A stretch of 64,000 nucleotides of DNA from Streptosporangium amethystogenes (GTDB taxonomy: Bacteria > Actinomycetota > Actinomycetes > Streptosporangiales > Streptosporangiaceae): contig NZ_JOEQ01000021.1 in the NCBI RefSeq assembly GCF_000721075.1, positions 1-64,000 of the forward strand. The letters are read 5' to 3'. Below, piece after piece: positions 27,069-36,100 of the stretch. The translations under genes were made by a program, and so were the position numbers. The notes under the pieces are model-generated. The model ran no database searches. It had not been told where the DNA came from and was given only the letters and a program-made list of their open reading frames with translations. Each line of letters opens with the position of its first letter. Position 1 is the stretch's first letter.

Positions 27069-27189
27069 CATGCTGGGCTCAAGAAGGGCGGATGCCTGGC
27101 AGCGGAGGTGCTGATCCACGACCGACCACCGCCACTGATGTTTCACATGGAGCCGCGCCCAGCTCGGCATTCGACATACGGAGATCAGC

Positions 27190-28536
27190 GTGGAGCCAAC
27201 GACACCATCTCGCCGCACCTTCCTCACCCTCTCCATGGGCATTCCCCTGGGAGCCGCGCTGGCGGCCTGCGGCACTTCCGGCCCCACCCCGGCGGGCGGA
27301 GGCGGAGCCGGCGGAGGCGGCGGGAACAAGGCCACCTACTGGTACTTGGCGGTCCAGCCGCAGGAGGGCGTGCGCACCCGGGCCGTGGAGCGGTTCAACA
27401 AGGCCAACCCCAACGGGCAGATCACCGGGACGATCCTCCAGAACGACGCGTACAAGACGAAGATCAAGACGGCGATCGGGGCGGGCCAGGCCCCCACCAT
27501 CATCTGGGGCTGGGGCGGCGGGACCCTGCGCACGTACGTGCAGGCCGGCCAGGTGGAGGACCTCACCTCGTGGTTCGCCCAGAACGCCGCCGTGAAGGAC
27601 CGGCTGTTCCCCTCCTCCTTCGGGGCGGCCACGATCGACGGCAAGATCTACGCGATGCCGTGCGAGACCATGCAGCCCATCGTCCTGTACTACAACAAGA
27701 AAATCTTCGACCAGGTCGGCGTGCGGCCACCGGAGTCGTGGGGCGACATCATGGCCCTGGTCCCCAAGTTCAACGCCGCCGGCATCGCCCCGTTCTCCCT
27801 CGGCGGCCAGTCCCGCTGGACGAACATGATGTGGCTGGAGTTCCTCTTCGACCGCATCGGCGGCCCCGAGGTGTTCCAGGCCGTGTTCGACGGCAAGAAG
27901 GACGCCTGGTCCCACCCCGCCGCCCTCGACGCCCTGACCAAGCTGCAGGACCTCGTCAAGGCGGACGGGTTCATCAAGGGCTTCTCCTCGATCACCGCCG
28001 ACTCCAACGCCGACCAGGCCCTGCTGTACACCGGCAAGGCCGCGATGATGCTGCACGGCGGCTGGACGTACGGCAGCATGTCGACCGACGGCGGTGACTT
28101 CGTCTCCGGCGGCCACCTCGGCTACATGAACTTCCCGCCGGTCGAGGGCGGCAAGGGCGACCCCAGCAACACCGTCGGCAACCCGGGCCAGTACCTGTCG
28201 ATCTCGTCCAACGCGACCGCCGAGCAGAAGGAGATCGCCAAGAGGTTCTTCGCCACCGGCGTGCTCAGTGACGAGGAGGTCAAGGAGTGGGCCGGCAACG
28301 GCGCGGTGCCGATCGTCAACGGTGCCGACAGCGCGTTCGCCTCCGCCAAGGACGCGGACTTCCTGAAGTTCGTCTACGGCATCGCCAGCAACGCCAAGTC
28401 GTTCGCCCAGTCCTGGGACCAGGCGCTCAGCCCCACCGCGGCCGAGGTGCTGCTGGACAACATCGCCAAGCTGTTCCAGCTGTCGATCACGCCGCAGCAG
28501 TTCGTGTCCAACATGAACGCGGTCATCGGCAGTTGA
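27190..28536 (+). CDS. Sugar ABC transporter substrate-binding lipoprotein
   Basis: 448 residues. The N-terminus has a twin-arginine-like motif (SRRTFL) and a lipobox (ALAAC, Cys near residue 28), so it is probably a Tat-exported lipoprotein on the outer face of the membrane. A Gly-rich linker follows, then a family-1 type solute-binding fold (RFNKANPNGQITGT, IVLYYNKKIFDQVGVRPPESW). The GTG at 27190 has GGAG upstream. It is first in an operon with two permeases and is divergent from a GH3 beta-glucosidase, which suggests an oligosaccharide ligand. Confidence 0.93.
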   Translation: MEPTTPSRRTFLTLSMGIPLGAALAACGTSGPTPAGGGGAGGGGGNKATYWYLAVQPQEGVRTRAVERFNKANPNGQITGTILQNDAYKTKIKTAIGAGQAPTIIWGWGGGTLRTYVQAGQVEDLTSWFAQNAAVKDRLFPSSFGAATIDGKIYAMPCETMQPIVLYYNKKIFDQVGVRPPESWGDIMALVPKFNAAGIAPFSLGGQSRWTNMMWLEFLFDRIGGPEVFQAVFDGKKDAWSHPAALDALTKLQDLVKADGFIKGFSSITADSNADQALLYTGKAAMMLHGGWTYGSMSTDGGDFVSGGHLGYMNFPPVEGGKGDPSNTVGNPGQYLSISSNATAEQKEIAKRFFATGVLSDEEVKEWAGNGAVPIVNGADSAFASAKDADFLKFVYGIASNAKSFAQSWDQALSPTAAEVLLDNIAKLFQLSITPQQFVSNMNAVIGS

Positions 28537-29459
28537 GCGCGTTCGCCACCCCCGCTCGGAGGGGGACGCCGCCGGCCGCCACGCGAGAGGCCCGGGGCGG
28601 CGTCCTCCCCTGGCTGGCCGTGCCGGCTCTGGCGATATTCGTCGCCTTCGGGGTGATTCCACTGGTCGGGGTGCTGTTCCTCAGCTTCACGTCCTGGGAC
28701 GGACTCGGCGACATCCAGATGTCCGGGCTCACCAGCTGGTGGGCCGTGCTCGGCGATCCCGGCCTCCTGCACGCACTGTGGGTGACGTTGCTGGTGATGG
28801 CCGCCTCCTGGGCGGTCCAGACGCCGATCAGCATCCTGATCGGGGTGTTCCTGGCCGGGCACCAGCGCTATCGCGCGCTGCTGGCCGTGCTGTACTTCAT
28901 CCCGCTGCTGCTCAGCTCGGCCGCCGTCGCCATCGCCTACAAGGCGCTGCTCGATCCGAACTTCGGGCTCGGTGCCGGGCTGCACATCGGGCTGCTCACC
29001 CAGGACTGGCTCGGCGAGCCCTTCCTCGCCTTCAGCGTCGTGATCTTCGTGGTGTCGTGGCAGTTCATCCCCTTCCACTCGCTGATCTACCAGGGCGGCG
29101 TACGGCAGATCCCGCGCTCCATGTACGAGGCCGCCGAACTGGACGGTGCGGGCCGTGTCCGCAAGTTCTTCAGCATCACGCTGCCGCAGCTCAAGTACAC
29201 GATCATCACGTCCTCCACTCTCATGGTCGTCGGGTCCCTGACCTTCTTCGACCTGATCTTCGTACTGACCGCGGGCGGTCCCGGCGACGCCACCCGGGTG
29301 CTCGCCCTGGACATGTACAAGCGCGGGTTCCAGGCCAACCTCATGGGACCGGCCAGCGCCATCGCCGTCATCCTCGTCCTGGTGGGCCTCGCCCTGGCGT
29401 TGCTCCTGCGCCGGCTCGGCGGCGGCGACGCAGGAGCCAGCCAGATGGAAGGGGCCTGA
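28533..29459 (+). CDS. Sugar ABC transporter permease (MalF-like)
   Basis: 308 residues with about six transmembrane helices. The EAA loop is YEAAELDGAGRVRKFFSITLP, which docks the ATPase. The chosen TTG start (28533) overlaps the stop of the binding-protein gene (TTGA), giving translational coupling; no ATG or GTG fits before the first membrane helix. A Pro/Arg-rich N-terminal tail precedes the first helix. It is immediately followed by the second permease. Confidence 0.9.
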   Translation: MSAFATPARRGTPPAATREARGGVLPWLAVPALAIFVAFGVIPLVGVLFLSFTSWDGLGDIQMSGLTSWWAVLGDPGLLHALWVTLLVMAASWAVQTPISILIGVFLAGHQRYRALLAVLYFIPLLLSSAAVAIAYKALLDPNFGLGAGLHIGLLTQDWLGEPFLAFSVVIFVVSWQFIPFHSLIYQGGVRQIPRSMYEAAELDGAGRVRKFFSITLPQLKYTIITSSTLMVVGSLTFFDLIFVLTAGGPGDATRVLALDMYKRGFQANLMGPASAIAVILVLVGLALALLLRRLGGGDAGASQMEGA

Positions 29460-29461
29460 CC

Positions 29462-30361
29462 ATGGGCTTGACCCACCCGACGGGGCTCAAGCGGACCTCG
29501 GCGGCCGCAACGGAACCGCGCCGGCGCCGACCGCGTCCAGGCGGCGAACGCCCCAACTGGCTGGGCGGGGTCGCGGGCTGGCTGTGGCTGGCTATCGTGA
29601 TCGTGCCGATCTACTGGATCCTCATCACCAGTTTCAAGGCACAGAGCACCTACTACGCCACCAACCCGCTGGCGCCGCCTACCGAGCCGACCCTCGGCAA
29701 CTACCAGATGGTCATCGAGTCCGATTTCCCGCTGTACTTCGTCAACAGCCTCATCGTGACCGTCGGCGCGGTCGTCCCGGCGGTCACGGTCGCGTTCATG
29801 GCGGCGTACGCGATCGTCCGGGGCGGCGCTCACCGCTTCCTGCGCGGGGTGAACTCGCTCTTTCTCATGGGGCTGGCCATCCCGCTACAGGCGACCATCA
29901 TCCCGATCTACCTGATCATCATCCGGCTGCGCCTCTACGACTCGCTGGCGGCGCTGATCCTCCCGTCCATCGCCTTCGCGATCCCGCTGTCGGTGCTGGT
30001 CCTGGCCAACTTCATCCGTGACGTGCCCAAAGAGCTGTTCGAGTCGATGCGGCTGGACGGCGCGGGCGAGATGAGGACGCTCTGGCGCCTGGCCTTACCG
30101 CTCACCCTGCCTGCCGTGGTGACGGTGACGATCTACAACGCACTGACGATCTGGAACGGATTCCTGCTGCCGCTGATCCTCACCCAGAGCCCCGACAAAC
30201 GCACGCTGCCGCTCGCGCTGTGGACCTTCCAGGGACAGTACAGCGTGAACGTGCCCGCCGTACTCGCCTCCGTCGTGCTGACCACACTCCCTCTCCTGAT
30301 CCTGTACGTGGTCGGCCGCCGTCAGCTGCTCAGCGGCCTGACGGCCGGTTTCAGCAAGTGA
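29462..30361 (+). CDS. Sugar ABC transporter permease (MalG-like)
   Basis: 299 residues with six predicted membrane helices. An Arg/Pro-rich cytoplasmic N-terminus (about 35 residues) precedes the first helix (LWLAIVIVPIYWILITSFK). The EAA-type loop is FESMRLDGAGEMRTLWRLALPL. It starts 2 nt after the first permease stop. No ATPase gene follows, so a shared MsiK-type ATPase encoded elsewhere probably energises the importer. Confidence 0.92.
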   Translation: MGLTHPTGLKRTSAAATEPRRRRPRPGGERPNWLGGVAGWLWLAIVIVPIYWILITSFKAQSTYYATNPLAPPTEPTLGNYQMVIESDFPLYFVNSLIVTVGAVVPAVTVAFMAAYAIVRGGAHRFLRGVNSLFLMGLAIPLQATIIPIYLIIIRLRLYDSLAALILPSIAFAIPLSVLVLANFIRDVPKELFESMRLDGAGEMRTLWRLALPLTLPAVVTVTIYNALTIWNGFLLPLILTQSPDKRTLPLALWTFQGQYSVNVPAVLASVVLTTLPLLILYVVGRRQLLSGLTAGFSK

Positions 30362-30377
30362 CGGATCAGGAATCGGA

Positions 30378-30935
30378 TCACCGCCTGGCGTTGAAGATGA
30401 TCTCCACCCGCCGGTTCTTCGCCTGGTTCTCCGGCACCGGCCGTCCCTGGACGGCATTGGGCACTTTGGGCTGTCTCTCGCCGAAGCCCGCGGCCTGGAA
30501 GGTCACCTGTGACAACTGCCGCGCGAGGACCTGCCGCACGGCCTGCGCCCGCCGCAGGGACAGCGCGTCGTTGTAGGCCTCGGTTCCCTGGTCGTCGGTG
30601 TGCCCCTCGATCCTGACCGTCCCGCCCGCGGAGTCGGCCTGGATCCGCTCGGCGACCTGCCGCAGCCGCTGTCGCGCCCGCGGCGTCAGCACGGCTCTGT
30701 CAAGTGCGAACAACACGTCGCTGGTGAGCGTCACGGTGACCTGATCGCCCTGCTTGGACTCGCTCTCGGCGCCGTCCAGCGATTCCACTTCGGCGATGAC
30801 GTCCTCGACTGGGGCGAGAACGTCCTCCACCCCGGCCGCGGTGTCCTCCGGATCGGCCCACGCGGCCGCGGCCGGGCCCGTCACCAGGGTGAGTGCGAGC
30901 GCGAGGACCGCGAGACGCTCAGGAGATCGGGACAT
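30378..30935 (-). CDS. OmpA-family peptidoglycan-binding protein
   Basis: 185 residues. A signal peptide (LAVLALALTLVTGPAAAAWA) leads into an acidic spacer and a C-terminal OmpA/MotB domain with VRIEGHTDDQGTEAYNDAL and SLRRAQAVRQVL, where the Asp and Arg contact the peptidoglycan diaminopimelate. Actinobacteria lack a classical outer membrane, so this is probably a secreted or wall-anchored protein. Its start overlaps the end of the upstream lipoprotein gene by 17 bp, so the two are an operon and probably work together in the envelope. Confidence 0.88.
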   Translation of the reverse strand: MSRSPERLAVLALALTLVTGPAAAAWADPEDTAAGVEDVLAPVEDVIAEVESLDGAESESKQGDQVTVTLTSDVLFALDRAVLTPRARQRLRQVAERIQADSAGGTVRIEGHTDDQGTEAYNDALSLRRAQAVRQVLARQLSQVTFQAAGFGERQPKVPNAVQGRPVPENQAKNRRVEIIFNARR

Positions 30936-31542
30936 CGGTGAAAACGCCCAGTACCTTGAGGTCCACATTGATCTTCGTGACGTCCGGCGGCGGGGCGGCG
31001 AACGTGGCGTGCAGCGGCAGCACCTCGCCCGGCTCGGTGAACACGTCGTAGTCGGAGCACAGACACTTGGCCTTGGGGTACTTGCCCGTGCGCGCGACGG
31101 TGTACCGCTTGCCGTTGACCGGGTCGACCAGGCTGATCCCCGCCACGGTCAGACCGAGGCCGTCGGGGGTGTCCCCCATGTCGCTGCTCATCTGCCAGCG
31201 CTCCTCGCCCTTGTTGGTGACCGTCCAGGTCAGCGTGGAGAGCCGGCCCTGCCGCTTGAGGCCGGTGATCTGCACGGTCAGGTCGGCGCCACCGGCCTTG
31301 ACCTCCCTGCCGGCGATCACCTCGCCCTGCTCGGCGGGCGCGACCTTCTGCTCGGCGGCCCCAGCGGCTTCGGAAGGCTCGGCGGACCCGGCGGTCCCGG
31401 CGGACCCGACAGGCCCGGTGGAGCCGGTGACCTGCTTCTCCTCGCCGCCACCGCCGCCCTGCTGCCCGGGCAGCATCCCGCAACCGGCCAGCACGATCGC
31501 CAGCACGGGCGCGGCCACCGCCGGCGTGATTCCTCTTCTCAA
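30919..31542 (-). CDS. Secreted lipoprotein of unknown function
   Basis: 207 residues. It has a lipobox (VLAGC, Cys near residue 21), then a low-complexity Gly/Ser/Ala/Glu linker (about 25-70) encoded by near-repeated GGACCCGGCGG-type DNA. A beta-rich domain with LTWTVTNKGEERWQM resembles DUF4352-like immunoglobulin folds (uncertain). A Cys-x-Cys pair (KCLCSDYD) may form a disulfide or metal site. It is coupled to the OmpA-like gene by overlap. Confidence 0.75.
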   Translation of the reverse strand: MRRGITPAVAAPVLAIVLAGCGMLPGQQGGGGGEEKQVTGSTGPVGSAGTAGSAEPSEAAGAAEQKVAPAEQGEVIAGREVKAGGADLTVQITGLKRQGRLSTLTWTVTNKGEERWQMSSDMGDTPDGLGLTVAGISLVDPVNGKRYTVARTGKYPKAKCLCSDYDVFTEPGEVLPLHATFAAPPPDVTKINVDLKVLGVFTDVPIS

Positions 31543-31619
31543 CGCGTTCCACCTCTAGCCGTCATGGATCGAATCGAACCCGACCTTAGGCGGGCCACCT
31601 TCAGAATCCGCATAGTGCG

Positions 31620-34430
31620 CTAAAGGCGCAGGCCGCGGCGGCGCCGTACCTCGCTGGCGAGTTCTTCTGCCCCGGCGAGGCCATGCCGATCGCCGAGAAC
31701 GTCAAACTCTCCCATAGAGCTTGTTATCGCACCAACCGCACCATCTATCTCATCAAGGTCTAAAAGGGCTGCGGCCAGGGTCAGCAGCGCCTGCGCGGCA
31801 CCCCTGCGGTCCGCGTGCTCGCGGAACGTACCGAGCGCCTCCTCCGCGGCCCCGCGGGCGACGTCGGGCCGGCCCTCCGCCATGGCCACCCTGGCCAGGA
31901 CCACCAGCCCCGCGGCCTCGGGCAGCCGATCACCCAGCCGCCTGAGCAGACCGAGACCGCGTTCGGCCCGCTCACGTGCCTCGGCAGGGCGCCGCTGGTC
32001 CAGCAGGAGCCCGGCGAGGTCGAGCGAGACGGCCGCCTCGCCGCGTGGGTCACCCAGCTCGCGATAGGCAGCGAGACTCCTGACGAGCAGGTCCTCCGCA
32101 CACCGCAACCCGCCGAGGGCGCGCAACGCGTCGGCCCTGCCGCGCTGGTCACCCGCGGCCGAGAACGCGGTCAGGCAGGCCACAAAACACGCCTCCGCCT
32201 CCTGCCCCCGCCCCCTGGCAAGGTGGACCAGCCCGAGCCGGTGCCGGGTACGGGCCACCTCTCCCGCCTCTGTCAGCGGAAGCGCCCGCTGAAGGGCCTC
32301 CGCCGCCGCCACCAGGTGGCCCCGCACCCGGTGCAGGTCTGCCATGGATCGCAACAGCAGCGCCTCGCCGTGGCGGTGGCCCATCCGCCTCGCGGCCCGC
32401 AGGCCGATCTCCGCGGCCGTGCGCCAGTCCTCGTGGTGCGCGCCGAGCTCGAAGAAGGGTGTCAGGTAGAAGGCCAGCCGCCAGGCCGCCTCGTCCAGGC
32501 CGGCCCGCTGGAAGTCGGCGACCATCGCGACCAGGAACCCCCGCTCGGCGGCCAGCCAGCGGGCCGACTCCCGAAACTGCGTGGTCGCAAGGGCCATGAC
32601 CTGCTCCGCCGTATGGACCAGGGTCTGGCCCGAGCCCGGCTCCGCGGGCAGGAGCAGTGCCCTGGCCCGCCGGGTGCGGTCAAGGATCTCCCGCCCGGCC
32701 ACGGCGAGGACCTGCCCGGGGGCGCCTTCCTCCCGGTCCAGGCGCTCGGCGGCATAAAGCCTGGTCAGCTCGTGCCAGCCGTACCTCTCCTGGCCGGTCG
32801 CGTCGAGCCCGCGCGCCTGCAGCAGGCCCGCCTCGGCCAGTGCCTCCAGCAGCCGGTCGGCGGGCGCGCCGAGGACCGCGGCGGCCGCCCACGGGGCGAA
32901 GTCGGGCGCGGACAGCGCACCGAGGCGGCGCAGCAGCAGGCGTTCCCGATCCGAGAGCGCGTGGTAGCCGAGCGCCAGGCTGCTCCGTACGGCCAGATCG
33001 CCCGCGCTGAGCTCGTCGAGGCGGCCGCGCTCGTCCTCAAGTCGTCCCGCCAGGTGCTTCAGCGTCCAGTCCGGCCGCCGCGCCAGCCTGGACCCGGCGA
33101 TCCTGAGCGCCAGCGGCAGCCCGCCGCACAGCACCGCGATCCGCGCCGCCGCCTGCGGCTCGGCCCGCACGCGCTGCTCACCCACCACCCTGGCCAGCAT
33201 CGCCACCGACTCACCGGGATCGAACACGTCAAGCTCGCAGGCACGCGCCGCCTCCAGGCCGAGCAGCGGCGAGCGGCTGGTCACCAGCGTCAGGCAGCCG
33301 GGCCCGGTGGGCAGCAGCGGGCGCACCTGCGCCTCGTCGACCGCATCGTCCAGCACCACCAGCAGCCGCCGCCCGCTCACCATGCTGCGGTAGAGCCGGG
33401 CCCGCTCGGCCGGCTCGGTGGGCACGGCCCCCTGCGGGCAGCCGAGCGAGCGCAGCAGGTCCTCCAGCACCGCGCCCGGCGTCCTGGCCCCGAGCGAGGC
33501 GTAAAGCCGCCCGTCGGGGAAATCGAGCGCGGCGGCCGCGTGGATCGCCATCGCGGACTTGCCCGCTCCCGCCGGGCCGTGCAGCACCAGGTGGACGGGC
33601 GTGCTACCGGCCGTGGGCACCGCCCCGCGAATCCAGTCCAGCACGCGCTCCCGCCCGGTGAAATCGACGACGTCCGGCGGCATCTCGTTCGGCACGGCTC
33701 TCGGAGACGCGTCCTTGGCCAGTACCCGCTCGTGCGCCTGCCGCAGCTCGGCACCGGGTTCCAGGCCGAGCTCGTCGATCAGCAGCCGCCGCGCCTCCTG
33801 GTAGACGCCCAGCGCCTCCGGCCTGCGTCCTGCCTGGTTGAGCGCCAGCATGAGCTGTCCCCACGCCCGCTCCCGCAGCGGGTACCCGGCCACGAGCGCG
33901 CGCAGCTCCCCGGTCAGCTCCGCACCGCGGCCGAGCGCCAGGTCCAGCTCGACGCGCTCTTCGAGCGCGGTGAGCCGCAACTCCTCCAGCGGTACGGCAT
34001 AGGCCCGCCGCAACGGCCCCGAGTCGATGCCGGCCAGCGCGGGTCCCCGCCAGAGCGCCAGGGCGGCACGCAACTCGTCGGCCGCCTCGGCGGTCCTGCC
34101 CGCGTCCCTGGCCCGCCTGCCGGCGCTCACCAGGCGCTCGAACCTGTGCGCGTCCACCTGGTCGGGGTCGACGTCGAGGAGGTAGCCTCCGGGCACGGTC
34201 CGGATCCCGTCCACCACCTTGCGCAGCGCGCTCACATACACCCGCAGCACCGGCTCGGCCGACGCGGGCGGCTCCTCGCCCCACACCTCGGCGATCAACC
34301 GGTCGACGGTCAGCACCCCTCCTCGCCGCAGCAGCAGCGCGGCCAGCAGCGCGCGGTGCTTGGCGGGGCCGGGCGTGAGATCGCGTTCGCCGTCAAGGAC
34401 CCGCAACGGTCCCAGCACGCCGAACCGCAT
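31620..34430 (-). CDS. AfsR/SARP-family regulator (BTAD - NB-ARC - TPR)
   Basis: 936 residues. The N-terminal OmpR-type winged helix (about 1-95) and bacterial transcriptional activation domain (about 96-245, GLEPGAELRQAHERVL) define the SARP class. The NB-ARC-like ATPase has P-loop GPAGAGKS (near 290) and Walker B LLVVLDD, with the later LCGGLPLALRIAGSRLA. The C-terminal third is TPR-like. Such proteins activate secondary-metabolite or developmental genes. It lies 3 nt downstream of a membrane Ser/Thr kinase gene, which suggests an AfsK-AfsR-like phosphorylation pair. No biosynthetic cluster is in the window. Confidence 0.93.
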   Translation of the reverse strand: MRFGVLGPLRVLDGERDLTPGPAKHRALLAALLLRRGGVLTVDRLIAEVWGEEPPASAEPVLRVYVSALRKVVDGIRTVPGGYLLDVDPDQVDAHRFERLVSAGRRARDAGRTAEAADELRAALALWRGPALAGIDSGPLRRAYAVPLEELRLTALEERVELDLALGRGAELTGELRALVAGYPLRERAWGQLMLALNQAGRRPEALGVYQEARRLLIDELGLEPGAELRQAHERVLAKDASPRAVPNEMPPDVVDFTGRERVLDWIRGAVPTAGSTPVHLVLHGPAGAGKSAMAIHAAAALDFPDGRLYASLGARTPGAVLEDLLRSLGCPQGAVPTEPAERARLYRSMVSGRRLLVVLDDAVDEAQVRPLLPTGPGCLTLVTSRSPLLGLEAARACELDVFDPGESVAMLARVVGEQRVRAEPQAAARIAVLCGGLPLALRIAGSRLARRPDWTLKHLAGRLEDERGRLDELSAGDLAVRSSLALGYHALSDRERLLLRRLGALSAPDFAPWAAAAVLGAPADRLLEALAEAGLLQARGLDATGQERYGWHELTRLYAAERLDREEGAPGQVLAVAGREILDRTRRARALLLPAEPGSGQTLVHTAEQVMALATTQFRESARWLAAERGFLVAMVADFQRAGLDEAAWRLAFYLTPFFELGAHHEDWRTAAEIGLRAARRMGHRHGEALLLRSMADLHRVRGHLVAAAEALQRALPLTEAGEVARTRHRLGLVHLARGRGQEAEACFVACLTAFSAAGDQRGRADALRALGGLRCAEDLLVRSLAAYRELGDPRGEAAVSLDLAGLLLDQRRPAEARERAERGLGLLRRLGDRLPEAAGLVVLARVAMAEGRPDVARGAAEEALGTFREHADRRGAAQALLTLAAALLDLDEIDGAVGAITSSMGEFDVLGDRHGLAGAEELASEVRRRRGLRL

Positions 34431-34433
34431 CGC

Positions 34434-35963
34434 TCAGCCCTTCGCCGGGCGAAGCTCGAACGAGCGGAACCTGACCTGGACGGGCTCGGCCGTGTCCGGC
34501 GCCGCGTAGACGCCGGTGTCTCCCGGGCCATAGGTGCCCCGCGTGTCGGCTGCCTCGCTCACCAGTTCGTCGTTGAGCCACATGCTCAGGGCGACCCGGT
34601 CCCCCCGCTGCTCGCACTGGGCGACGATCCGGTTGTCGGCTGCCTTTTTCACCCGTACGGGCCCGTGCAGGACCATGCTCTGCCCGCCGTGCCGTTTGGT
34701 GATCGAGGCGCTGCCCGAACCGGTGACCGCGAAGTCGTAGCGGTCACCGGTACTCGCGTCGCCGCGGCACCAGACGCCGAACTCCCCCGAGCCCCGCTCC
34801 AGCCGGACCCGGGAGCTGACCACGATGCCCTCGGCGGGCTCGCCGGAGAAGGGCGCCGACTTCCACAGCCGCCAGCCGGGGTTCGCGGTCAGCAGGTAGG
34901 ACTCGCCGTCCTGCTCGGCCCTGCCGCCGTCGGACAAGCCGACGGCCCAGGATTCGGCGAAGTCCGCGTGGTAGGGCAGCGCCGGTGTGCCAAGACCGGC
35001 GTAGGCGGTCCATCCGCCTGCCGCGAGCGCCACCAGCGCGGCGGCGCCCGCGATCCACGGCCACCGCCGCGTGCCCCTTCCGGGCCGTGTCTCTGCTGCG
35101 ACCGGTCTCTCGGGTGCGCCCGGCGCGCCGGTGACGCCCCAGGTACTCTCGACCACCTGGCTTGCCGTCGCCGGGGTCGGCCGGCCGCCGATCAGCTCGC
35201 CCAGCAACTGCTGGGCGCTCGGCCGCCGCGCGGGATCCCTGGCCATGGCCCGCTCGACGACGGCGCGCATGCGTTCGTCGAGGCCGTCGAGATTCGGCCC
35301 CTCGTTGAGGATCCGGTAGAGCACCTCCGGCGGCGGACCGCCACCGAACGGCAACCGTCCCGTACCGGCGAACGCGATCATCCCGCCCCACGCGTAGACG
35401 TCGATCGCGGGCATCAGCGGCTCACCGCGTACCTGCTCGGGAGCCATGAAAGCGGGCGTACCCATGACCGTCTGGCTGGTCAGGCTCTGGTGGTCGACGA
35501 GCTGGGCGATACCGAAGTCGATCACGCGCGGGCCGAGCGGCGACAGCAGCACGTTCGACGGCTTGAGGTCGCGATGGATCACCCCCGCCCCGTGGATGGC
35601 GTGCAGCGCCGTGGCGATCCCGACCGCGAGCGCCTCCAGGTTGGCGCCGGTCAGCGGCCCCTGCTCGCGTACGGCCTGCGCCAGATCGGGTCCCCTCACG
35701 TACTCCGTGACGAGATAGGCGGCACCTTCCTCGATCCCGGCGTCGAGCACGGGAGCGGTGCAGAACCTGGCCACACTGCGCGCCGCCGTGACCTCGCGCT
35801 CGAAGCGCCGCCGAAAGGCCGGGTCGCCGGCCAGCTCCGGGTGGATCACCTTCACCGCGGCCAGGCCACCGGCCGGGGTGGTGGCGAGATGCACCACACC
35901 CATACCGCCCCGGCCCAGCTCACGCCTGAGCTCGTATCCCCCGATCGCCTTCACCGGAGTCAC
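34434..35963 (-). CDS. Transmembrane Ser/Thr protein kinase with extracellular lectin-like domain
   Basis: 509 residues. The Hanks-type kinase domain (about 8-265) has ELGRGGMGVVH, the ATP Lys in AAVKVIHPE, the catalytic loop VIHRDLKPSNVLL, the DFG motif in VIDFGIAQL, and GTPAFMAPEQ. A single membrane helix (about 300-322, WIAGAAALVALAAGGWTAYA) follows. The external domain (about 335-509) reads like a concanavalin/LamG or DUF1080-type beta sandwich (FAESWAVG, WRLWKSAPF, GEFGVWCRG). It lies immediately upstream of the AfsR-like gene. No PASTA repeats are present. Confidence 0.9.
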   Translation of the reverse strand: MTPVKAIGGYELRRELGRGGMGVVHLATTPAGGLAAVKVIHPELAGDPAFRRRFEREVTAARSVARFCTAPVLDAGIEEGAAYLVTEYVRGPDLAQAVREQGPLTGANLEALAVGIATALHAIHGAGVIHRDLKPSNVLLSPLGPRVIDFGIAQLVDHQSLTSQTVMGTPAFMAPEQVRGEPLMPAIDVYAWGGMIAFAGTGRLPFGGGPPPEVLYRILNEGPNLDGLDERMRAVVERAMARDPARRPSAQQLLGELIGGRPTPATASQVVESTWGVTGAPGAPERPVAAETRPGRGTRRWPWIAGAAALVALAAGGWTAYAGLGTPALPYHADFAESWAVGLSDGGRAEQDGESYLLTANPGWRLWKSAPFSGEPAEGIVVSSRVRLERGSGEFGVWCRGDASTGDRYDFAVTGSGSASITKRHGGQSMVLHGPVRVKKAADNRIVAQCEQRGDRVALSMWLNDELVSEAADTRGTYGPGDTGVYAAPDTAEPVQVRFRSFELRPAKG

Positions 35964-36100
35964 CTTACGATCAAACGATTACATCCGGGACAAGCCCTCC
36001 CCCTCGTCACGACTCATCACCGGCACCTCCGCGGCCCCGGCGCGCCCGCCGGGCTGCGAAAGCATGACAACGGCCACCGGCGGCGAAAGGATTGGGCACC

